39,395 bases of DNA from Anaerolineales bacterium UBA1429 (GTDB taxonomy: Bacteria > Chloroflexota > Anaerolineae > UBA1429), in NCBI GenBank assembly GCA_002329325.1, contig DCTX01000070.1, positions 23,719 to 63,113 on the forward strand. Direction: 5' to 3'. The first letter of the stretch is position 1, and the number at the start of each line of letters is the position of its first letter. A model generated the notes under the pieces. That model was not told where the DNA came from, ran no database searches, and worked only from the letters and a program-made list of their open reading frames with translations. The translations under genes were made by a program, and so were the position numbers. Positions 33,222-39,395 of this stretch are shown here, one piece after another.

Positions 33222-33251
33222 TTGACGCGTCCGAGCGCCCCCCTCTATAAT
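33222..33251 (+). promoter_or_regulatory. Promoter of the CHAT-domain gene
   Basis: TTGACG (33222-33227), an 18-nt spacer and a perfect TATAAT (33246-33251). The expected start near 33258 rules out the upstream ATG at 33250 and leaves almost no leader. Confidence 0.75.
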
Positions 33252-33261
33252 GCCTGCCAGG

Positions 33262-35985
33262 ATGACCTCTTGCCGACGGATGGTTGCCACCTTGGATTAC
33301 CTTTCTTTTGATCTGCGCATCGGCGAATGGAACCCCCACACCCAGACGGGCGTGGTCGAGGTGCTGCGCTCTCCCTCGGGGGAGGGGCGGCGCTATCCCT
33401 TTGCGCTGGCCCTGGATGTGACCACCGCCCTGCGCGAGCTGGCCGAGGCGCCCACCCGGGCCCCGGCCCTGGGGCGCCAGCTCTCCGAGGCGGTCTTTCG
33501 CCAGGAGGTGCTGCTGGCCTGGTACGAGAGCTACCAGATCGCCCGGGAGCGCCAGAGCGGCCTGCGCCTGCGGCTGCACATCGAGTCATGGGAGCTTTCG
33601 CGCCTGCCGTGGGAGCTACTCTACGACGCGCGGGCCGACGATTTCCTCGTGTTCGACGAGCGCGTCTCCATCGTGCGCTATATCCGCCTGCACACGGCGC
33701 CGCCCTCGCTGCGGCAATCGCCCTCGCTGCGGCTGCTGGCCGTCGCGGCCTCGCCGGTGGATGAATCGCCCATTGACTGGCGCAACGAGATCGTCTTGCT
33801 GCAAGAGGCCGTGGAGCCCCTGGCCCGCGAAGGGCTGGTCACCCTGAGCGTGTGCGAGCAGGCCACCCGCGAAAAGCTGCACGTGGCCTTGCTGGAGAAC
33901 CGCCCCGACGTAGTGCATTTCATCGGCCACGCCGAATACGACCTGACCGAGCAGCAGGGCTATCTGGTGCTGGAGGACGAGCGGCGCCGCGCCAGCCATG
34001 TGGATGCCACCGAGGTCGCCCGGCTCCTGCGGCGCTATGGCGCGCACCTGGTGGTGCTCAATGCCTGCGAGACGGCGCGGGGCATCTGGGCGGGCCTGGC
34101 CCCCACCCTGGTGCGCTGCGAGATCCCCGCGGTAGTGGCCATGCAGTGGCCCATCGAGGATCGCGTCGCTATCGCCTTCTCCAAGGCGTTCTATCGCACC
34201 CTGGTGGCAGGGCGCACCGTGGATGAGTGCGTGGCCGAGGGGCGCATCGCTATGGATACCGCCGTCCCGCACACGGCCAATTGGGCAGCGCCGGTGCTGT
34301 TCCTGCGGTCGCTGAGCGGCCAACTCTGGACGCGCCGGCCCTCGCTGGCCGAGCCAGAGTGCCGCCGCCAGGTGCTGGAGGGCGAGGCCGGCGCGGGTCC
34401 AGAGGGCCAGCGCCTCGGCCTCTTCAAGACGCGGGGGCCCCTGCGCCTGCCGGAGGATCGCGACCTGCTGGTGGATCGGGCCGAGCTGCGCCGCGCCCTG
34501 CGCCTGGCGCAGCAGCCCACCGTGAGCCAGTACATCGCCGTGCTCAGCGCCCGCCAGACGGGCAAGACCACGCTCCTGCTGCAACTCATGGGGCTGCTGC
34601 AGGATATCTATGCCTGCGTGTTCATTGATCTCTCGGTGCTGCGGGGCCAGGATGTGCATGCCTGCTTTCGTTTCGTCGCTTTCCGGCTGATCAGCGAGTT
34701 GCGGGCCCTGCTGGGCGACGACCTGCCCCTGCCCGACACAGCCCCCGTGGAGAGCTCGGTCGAGTTCGTCGAGTTCCTCTATGGCCTGGCCAAGATCGTG
34801 CCCCTGCCGCGCATCGTGCTGCTGATCGACGAGGTGGGCGCCCTCTCCGCCGAGGTCTCGGACGTCTTTTTCAACACCATCCGCACCGTGTTCACCCAGG
34901 GACGCGGGATGACGGGCTACCTGGTCAAGTACCTGTTCATCTTTAGCGGCGCCGTGGACCTCTACGGGCTGACCTTTGGCACCAACTCGCCGCTGAATAT
35001 CTGCGAAAAGATCTACCTGGACGACCTGGATGCGGCCCAGGTGGCCCAGATCGTGAGCCGGTTCGAGCTGCTGGGCGCCTCGGTGGCGAGCGATGCCGCC
35101 GAGGCCGTCTATGCCCTGACGGGGGGGCATCCCTACCTGACGGTGCGCCTATGCGCCGTGCTGGAGGAGGCGGGCATCGAGCAGGTGACCGTGGATAGGG
35201 TGCGCTGGGCGGCCTCGCAGCTCCTGGTGGAGGATGACAACATCCGGCACCTGTTGCACGAGCTGGAGAGCATGCCGGCGGCCCGCCGTCGCCTGTACAG
35301 CATCGTGGTGGAAAGACAACGCATCCCCTTTAGCCGCAACAACCCGATCCTGGCCTCGCTGGAGATGATCGGGGCCATCCGGCCGACCCAGCCCTGCGCG
35401 GTGCGCAACCGGCTCTATGCCCGCGCCCTGGCCCACTACTACGAGGGCCAGGAGCTCGCCTCGCTGGACGAGACGAGCCTGACGACGCGGGCGGCGCTCT
35501 TTGAGCGGCTGGGCCATCTGCGGCGCGAGGCCCTGAACGGCGACGGGTGCTATCGCCGCGATCCGGCGTGGGAGGGCTTTGCCGAGGCGCTCTTTACCAC
35601 GGTGCCGGCCTTCTCCCTGTACGAAGACGTAGCCAACGGCGAGGGCAGACCCTATATCATCCTCTCCATCAACGATCGCGCGCCCGGCGGGCAGTACTGG
35701 AACAGCTTCCAGCCGGCGGCCCTGGTCTGGTGCCAGCCCAACGTCCGCGATCCCGAGGCGCTGGTGGAGGAGCCGCTGGCGGCCGCCCACGAGCTGAACC
35801 TCAGCCTGGTGTTCGTGCTGGCCTCGTGCATCCCTTCGGCTCTGCAGCTCGCCTCCGGCACCCGCGATGGCGTATGCCTGGCCCTGGTGACCGATCAGGA
35901 GATCGCGCAACTGCTGGATCAGCGCAGCGATATCGAGATGTTCCTGCGCGATCGAGTCCTGGCGGCGCGGCTGCGGCGCCTCTGA
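33262..35985 (+). CDS. CHAT protease - AAA-type ATPase - REase-like multidomain protein
   Basis: About 907 residues if started at ATG 33262 (ATG 33280 is an alternative); the ATG at 33250 lies in the -10 box. The N-terminal domain is CHAT, a caspase-like cysteine protease: VVHFIGHAEYD carries the catalytic His (~223) and LVVLNACETARG the Cys (~269). A linker leads to an ATPase of the AAA_35 type: LLVDRAELRRAL, then the P-loop ARQTGKTTLL (~430) and IVLLIDEVGALS (~520), followed by a winged-helix-like GGHPYLTVRLCAVLEE stretch. The C-terminal ~150 residues (YIILSINDRAP, LVWCQPNVRDPEALVEEPL, SALQLASGTRDGVCLALVTDQEIAQLL) recall degenerate restriction-endonuclease-like sensor modules of conflict systems. 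CHAT-ATPase proteins act in abortive-infection or programmed-death pathways; here the substrate is unknown. It is the only gene of its transcription unit. Confidence 0.8.
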   Translation: MTSCRRMVATLDYLSFDLRIGEWNPHTQTGVVEVLRSPSGEGRRYPFALALDVTTALRELAEAPTRAPALGRQLSEAVFRQEVLLAWYESYQIARERQSGLRLRLHIESWELSRLPWELLYDARADDFLVFDERVSIVRYIRLHTAPPSLRQSPSLRLLAVAASPVDESPIDWRNEIVLLQEAVEPLAREGLVTLSVCEQATREKLHVALLENRPDVVHFIGHAEYDLTEQQGYLVLEDERRRASHVDATEVARLLRRYGAHLVVLNACETARGIWAGLAPTLVRCEIPAVVAMQWPIEDRVAIAFSKAFYRTLVAGRTVDECVAEGRIAMDTAVPHTANWAAPVLFLRSLSGQLWTRRPSLAEPECRRQVLEGEAGAGPEGQRLGLFKTRGPLRLPEDRDLLVDRAELRRALRLAQQPTVSQYIAVLSARQTGKTTLLLQLMGLLQDIYACVFIDLSVLRGQDVHACFRFVAFRLISELRALLGDDLPLPDTAPVESSVEFVEFLYGLAKIVPLPRIVLLIDEVGALSAEVSDVFFNTIRTVFTQGRGMTGYLVKYLFIFSGAVDLYGLTFGTNSPLNICEKIYLDDLDAAQVAQIVSRFELLGASVASDAAEAVYALTGGHPYLTVRLCAVLEEAGIEQVTVDRVRWAASQLLVEDDNIRHLLHELESMPAARRRLYSIVVERQRIPFSRNNPILASLEMIGAIRPTQPCAVRNRLYARALAHYYEGQELASLDETSLTTRAALFERLGHLRREALNGDGCYRRDPAWEGFAEALFTTVPAFSLYEDVANGEGRPYIILSINDRAPGGQYWNSFQPAALVWCQPNVRDPEALVEEPLAAAHELNLSLVFVLASCIPSALQLASGTRDGVCLALVTDQEIAQLLDQRSDIEMFLRDRVLAARLRRL

Positions 35986-36016
35986 GGGTGGCGGAGACGC
36001 CCTCGTAGTTCGCGCT

Positions 36017-36045
36017 TTGACATCACACCTGGCCGTCTCTATAAT
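36017..36045 (+). promoter_or_regulatory. Consensus promoter of the small membrane protein
   Basis: TTGACA (36017-36022), a 17-nt spacer and TATAAT (36040-36045): an exact sigma-70 consensus, about 25 nt upstream of the ATG and its GGAGGGG ribosome binding site. Confidence 0.85.
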
Positions 36046-36074
36046 CTGCCCAAGCTCTTGGAGGGGCATAGCAG

Positions 36075-36443
36075 ATGGACAAACGACGTGTGCCGACCAG
36101 CCTCGTGGTGGTAGCCTTGCTGCAGGTCATCGCGGTGATCATCCTGCCGCCTGATATGCTGGTCTCGGTCAGCCTGCCTATTGGAATCGCGATCGTGGCG
36201 GTGTTTGGCTTGCTGGCGTTCAACCTCTTGCGCCTGCGAGACTGGGCGCGGGTGGCCACTGTGTTCGTGCAGGGCTTTAGCATCATCGTCCGCCTGCTGG
36301 TTCTGCTCAGCAACGTGGTGCCCAAGGGAACGACGGAGATCGACGTGAGCCTGTTGGTCACCACGGCGGCGTCCATGCTCCTCTCCGGCGGCGTCCTCTA
36401 TCTGATCGAAAAGCCGGATGTCCAGCTGATCATGCAACACTAG
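36075..36443 (+). CDS. Small four-helix membrane protein of unknown function
   Basis: 122 residues. Hydrophobic segments at about 9-27, 31-51, 63-80 and 91-110 suggest four transmembrane helices with short loops (DKRRVPTS at the N-terminus, LRLRDWARVATVF in the middle). The RLRDWARVAT segment resembles small DUF2127-type or tryptophan-rich membrane proteins seen in many bacteria. It follows an exact consensus promoter and a GGAGGGG Shine-Dalgarno, so it is probably well expressed. About 170 bp separate it from the next gene, and I see no terminator between them, so readthrough into the Hyf/Nuo-like genes is possible. Confidence 0.8.
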   Translation: MDKRRVPTSLVVVALLQVIAVIILPPDMLVSVSLPIGIAIVAVFGLLAFNLLRLRDWARVATVFVQGFSIIVRLLVLLSNVVPKGTTEIDVSLLVTTAASMLLSGGVLYLIEKPDVQLIMQH

Positions 36444-36612
36444 GCGCGAGGGCATCGGCCATGCCTTTGCTCCCCCCAGGGAGGCCACGGCCAGCCCTGG
36501 GACGTGTTGCCTGGATGATGGCGTCGGCTGGGTCAGACCTTGATCCCGGCGCGTGGAATCGGTTGGCCCGTGAACGCGCCGGGGGATCGCCTACCCATCA
36601 CCCACGAGAAGG

Positions 36613-38262
36613 GTGGAGAACGTGCTTTTGGCCCCCTTGCTGCCGATCCTGATCCCCGTTGTCGGCGCGATGCTCTGCCCTTGGGGCTTTCTTTCCCATG
36701 CGCGGCTGCCCCTGCGGCGCTGGCTCTATGTGGGGATCATCGGCCTGACGGCGCTGGGCGTCCTGGTGGTGGCGCTGCAGGGAGCGCCACGCCTGGAGGC
36801 GACGCGGCCCTTGTCCCATCTGGAGGCGGCCCCCACCCTCGTCTGGACTCCCCTCAGTCTGTGGGTAGCCGCGGCCCTGCTGGCCTTTCTGCTGGCCAGC
36901 GAGCTGGCCCGGCGGCGACGCCCACTGGCCCCGGCCCATGTCAGCCTGCGGCTGCTCTCGCTGGCGGCCTGCCTCGGCGTGCTGGCGGCGGGCAACCTGC
37001 TGACGCTTTCGGTGGCCTGGAGCGTGCCGCTGGTGTCGCTTCTGCTGGCGCGGGCGCTGTGGCGCGAGGGCGAGGCCGAGAGGCCCGGCCCCTGGGAGAT
37101 CTGGTATGGCCTGTTCTCCAGCGGGCTGCTGATCCTGGGCGCTGTGGCGGTGACCGTGCAGCAGGGGGGAGGCCTGGAGCTGCAGGAGGTGCGGCCCGGG
37201 CTGGCCCTGAACGCGTTGGCCGCGTCGGTGGCGTTGCGCGTGCTGACCTGGCCGCGGGTCGGGGGGCTGCGGCTCCGCTGGGAATCCTACCTGATGTCGC
37301 TGGTTGCCGGCCTGTACCTCTGGCTGCGGATCGGTCTCTCGCTGCAGGCCACCGGTCTCTCGCTGACGGGTGGCGTGGCCGTGGGCGCGGTGGTGCTCCT
37401 GGCGGTCCTCGGTCTGATGGGGGCGCTGCAGCGCAGGCCGGGGCGAGCCCTGCCCTATACGCTGGGCCACTGGTTGATCCTGGCGCTCCTCGCGCCTTTG
37501 CTGGACCCCGACCTGGGTCTGGTCGCGAGCCTGCTCATCGCCCTGCACCTGCTCAGCTCTCTGTTGATCCTGAGGGTATACCAGACCTCGCCGCTGCCCC
37601 AGATGCGCCCGGGGCGGCCGCTTTACCTGGCGGCCTGGGCGTCGCTGGGAGGGCTGCCCCTCACCCTCGGCTTTGTGGCCCACTGGCTGGTGGTGCGTAG
37701 CTGCTGGCAATCGGGCGCCGCCACGTTGGTCTTCTGGTTGCTGCTCGGCTGCCTGGCCAACGCCGTGCCCGCCTGGGCGCAGGCGCGCACCCTTGCGGGG
37801 GATGCCCCCGCGGAGGAAGGCGAGGCCAAGGCGGACTATGTGGCCCTGGTGCCGGCGGGCCTGGCGGCGGCGATCCTGGTGATCCTGGGGATCGGGCCGG
37901 GCCTCATGGCTGTCCTGTGGCCCCAGGCGCCGCTGGATCTGGGCGTCCTGGGCTATGGCCGCCTGTTTGCGGCGGGGGCCTCGCCCGTGGGGGGCCTGGT
38001 TCTGGCGGCGGTGCTGGCGCCCATGCTGGCGGGGCTGACGCTGCACCAGCGCTGGGTGAGCGCGCAGGCGCCCTCGCTGCGCCCGTTCTATCGCAGCCGC
38101 AGGGTGATCAACGCCGAATGGCTGTATACCGTGGTCAGGGAGCAGATCGATCGGCTGTTGGCCATCCTGAGGCAGGGGCTCGAGATCATCGAGGGCTCGT
38201 TCTCGCTGGTCTGGATCCTCCTATGGGGCATCGCCCTGGTCTACTATATGGTGGGCGTCTGA
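36613..38262 (+). CDS. Proton-translocating NADH dehydrogenase/hydrogenase-4-like membrane subunit (NuoL/M/N-type)
   Basis: 549 residues, almost entirely hydrophobic, with about 14 predicted membrane helices. The arrangement is that of NuoL/NuoM/HyfB-family antiporter-like subunits of complex I and group 4 hydrogenases. In the middle are LGHWLILALLAPLLDP and AAWASLGGLPLTLGFVAHW, which matches the family's 'GLP....F..K' turn though the lysine is replaced. The C-terminal part has a ~25-residue cytosolic segment (FYRSRRVINAEWLYTVVREQ) and a last helix, as in HyfB/NuoL-like proteins. The start is probably GTG 36613, with GTG 36622 as an alternative. Sequence divergence is high, so the exact paralogue is uncertain. 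It begins a cluster continuing with the next two genes. Confidence 0.7.
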   Translation: MENVLLAPLLPILIPVVGAMLCPWGFLSHARLPLRRWLYVGIIGLTALGVLVVALQGAPRLEATRPLSHLEAAPTLVWTPLSLWVAAALLAFLLASELARRRRPLAPAHVSLRLLSLAACLGVLAAGNLLTLSVAWSVPLVSLLLARALWREGEAERPGPWEIWYGLFSSGLLILGAVAVTVQQGGGLELQEVRPGLALNALAASVALRVLTWPRVGGLRLRWESYLMSLVAGLYLWLRIGLSLQATGLSLTGGVAVGAVVLLAVLGLMGALQRRPGRALPYTLGHWLILALLAPLLDPDLGLVASLLIALHLLSSLLILRVYQTSPLPQMRPGRPLYLAAWASLGGLPLTLGFVAHWLVVRSCWQSGAATLVFWLLLGCLANAVPAWAQARTLAGDAPAEEGEAKADYVALVPAGLAAAILVILGIGPGLMAVLWPQAPLDLGVLGYGRLFAAGASPVGGLVLAAVLAPMLAGLTLHQRWVSAQAPSLRPFYRSRRVINAEWLYTVVREQIDRLLAILRQGLEIIEGSFSLVWILLWGIALVYYMVGV

Positions 38263-38293
38263 TGCGCCCTCGTGCAAGCGGAGAGGTGGCGTC

Positions 38294-38941
38294 ATGCCGC
38301 AGCCGTTGACCGCCAACGCCGAGACCTATCAGGTGGCCATTACCCTGGCGGTGATGGCCGCGCTCTTGGCCCTGGGCAACCGTCGGATGCTCGTGGTGCC
38401 CCTCATGCTGCAGTATGTGCTCGTCAGCGTGCTCCTCAGCCCGGATATCTCGCAGCCCCTCTTTATCATCCGGGCCACTCTGGGCGTGGCGATCTCGACG
38501 ATCCTGTACATCACGGGCAACCACATGGAACGCACTCTCTCGCGCCGGCGCGCCGCCAATGGCGGGACTGCCTCGGCGCAGCCCTGGCTCTCGCTGGGCA
38601 TGGGGCCCCTCTTTCGGCTGCTGGCCCTGGCCTGGGGGATGCTCATGGCCTTTGGCCTGTGGAAGACCTATCCCCTGCCCGACATGCCCGTTCTGCTGGT
38701 GTTGACGGCCGCTGCGCTGTTGACGGTGGGGGCGACGCTGACCCTGGTGAGCGCCGATCCGCTCCATATCGGCGTCGGGTGCCTGATCCTGTTGACGGGG
38801 TTTGAGGCGGTGTTCCTGTCCCTCGAGGCGAGCCTGCTGGTGGTGGCCATCCTGGGCATGCTCGATATCCTGATCGCGCTGGCGGTCAGCTACAATTGCG
38901 AGAGATGGCTCGAGGCCGTCACAGAAGAGGTCGCCCCATGA
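38294..38941 (+). CDS. HyfE/MnhC-like membrane subunit
   Basis: 215 residues, close to the ~216 of hydrogenase-4 component E. About six membrane helices are predicted, beginning with TYQVAITLAVMAALLALGNRR and MLVVPLMLQYVLVSVLL, then one in IIRATLGVAISTILYITG and three more before a short cytosolic end. Proteins of this size form the NuoK-like part of Hyf/Mrp-type membrane arms. The ATG at 38294 is preceded by GAGAGGTGG. The stop TGA at 38939-38941 overlaps the next gene's ATG (ATGA), which indicates cotranslation. Family assignment is by size, topology and neighbours. Confidence 0.65.
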   Translation: MPQPLTANAETYQVAITLAVMAALLALGNRRMLVVPLMLQYVLVSVLLSPDISQPLFIIRATLGVAISTILYITGNHMERTLSRRRAANGGTASAQPWLSLGMGPLFRLLALAWGMLMAFGLWKTYPLPDMPVLLVLTAAALLTVGATLTLVSADPLHIGVGCLILLTGFEAVFLSLEASLLVVAILGMLDILIALAVSYNCERWLEAVTEEVAP

Positions 38942-39395
38942 TTCTGCTCTTGTTGGCGGTACCCCTGGTGGGCGCGGCGGCGGTCTGGCTCTTTCGCCAC
39001 CTGCGCTCTGTGGCCGCCGGGCTCGCCGCCGCGACGGCCCTGGCGGTGGCCTTCTTGGCCCTATGGGGGATCGGCACGCCGCCCTTTATCGTGTTGGGGC
39101 GCACCCTGGCGCTGGACGCGGCCATCCGGGGGCATCTCGCCATCGTCATGACCCTGTTGGGGTTGGTTCTGGCCTCGACGGCCTTTCTGAAGGAGCGCAG
39201 CGTAGCCGGCAGCCTGACCCTCCTGGGGCTGGGGCTGATCCTGCTCTTCCTCGCCGTGCAAAACATCACCCTGGCGATGCTGATCCTGCTGGCGGGCCTG
39301 GCGCTGTTGGTGATGCTGATCCCGCAGCGGCCTGGCGACCCGCGGCCCATCAGCATGCGCGCCCTGGTGGCCCTCACGCTGGCGGGGATCCTGCT
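38938..39395 (+). CDS. NuoN/HyfF-like membrane subunit, 3' truncated by the window
   Basis: An open frame from ATG 38938 runs to the last base of the window without a stop, giving about 152 residues. It is strongly hydrophobic: MILLLLAVPLVGAAAVWLF, VAAGLAAATALAVAFLALWG, then LAIVMTLLGLVLASTAFLKE and ITLAMLILLAGLALLVMLIP, i.e. at least four membrane helices. Its start overlaps the HyfE-like stop by 4 bp. Position and topology suggest another antiporter-type subunit of the same complex; the remainder lies beyond the window, so the subunit cannot be fixed. Confidence 0.7.
   Translation, partial: MILLLLAVPLVGAAAVWLFRHLRSVAAGLAAATALAVAFLALWGIGTPPFIVLGRTLALDAAIRGHLAIVMTLLGLVLASTAFLKERSVAGSLTLLGLGLILLFLAVQNITLAMLILLAGLALLVMLIPQRPGDPRPISMRALVALTLAGIL

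Noticed and set aside
33616..35130. 504-codon minus-strand frame in the CHAT gene
   Set aside because: Low-complexity shadow; the plus strand has the CHAT and P-loop motifs and a real promoter.

Overview
The window reads as a chromosomal segment of a GC-rich bacterium, most likely a member of the Chloroflexota. This is an inference from gene content: DnaE2-type polymerase, AddB-like nuclease subunit, Cdc48-like AAA protein, Hyf/Nuo-like membrane genes, many UROD/MR/PHP-type enzymes, and an intergenic hairpin seen twice. No rRNA or marker gene is present to settle it. Promoters are sigma-70-like (TTGACN, 17-18 nt spacer, TATAAT-like) and several are clear.

Layout. (1) 1-271: the 3' end of a DnaE2/ImuC-type polymerase. 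(2) About 300-20995: a patchwork accessory region, visibly less GC-biased than its surroundings. It holds a UvrD-type helicase with an inserted nuclease domain plus a small downstream ORF (313-3341), a broken addB-like gene of native GC-rich style (3562-5456), and a nine-gene minus-strand defence operon (20050 down to 6013). The right edge is a tRNA-Arg(UCU) gene (20995-21068) with short direct and inverted repeats at its 3' end. (3) 21326-27389: a four-gene minus-strand chaperone operon: Cdc48-like double AAA ATPase, GrpE-like, Hsp70-like, and a membrane-anchored degenerate J/zinc-finger protein. (4) 27695-32862: a UROD-family methyltransferase-like gene, ferredoxin and cupin, a Crp/Fnr regulator, a divergent enolase-superfamily enzyme and a PHP phosphoesterase. 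(5) 33262-35985: a CHAT-protease/ATPase/REase-like multidomain protein. (6) 36075-39395: a small membrane protein and the start of a Hyf/Nuo-type proton-translocating membrane gene cluster that runs off the window.

The main item is the operon at 6013-20050. In transcription order it encodes a DUF4007 protein, a large P-loop ATPase, a PAPS-reductase-family PP-loop/FeS enzyme, an HNH nuclease with an N-terminal region resembling sulfur-binding domains, a winged-helix-like protein, a small BrxF-like P-loop protein, a second large BrxC/PglY-like ATPase, a PglZ-family protein and a HerA-like ATPase. It has the PglZ plus giant-ATPase core of BREX but no PglX methyltransferase and no BrxL. In the methyltransferase's place sit a sulfur-chemistry enzyme and a probable sulfur-sensing nuclease. 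The nearest described arrangements I know are BREX type 4 (brxP, brxC, pglZ, brxL) and type 3 (brxF-brxC-pglZ), and neither matches this gene set. The working hypothesis is a PglZ-based defence system that uses a sulfur-containing DNA mark instead of methylation. The gene calls come from motifs; the mechanism is inference.
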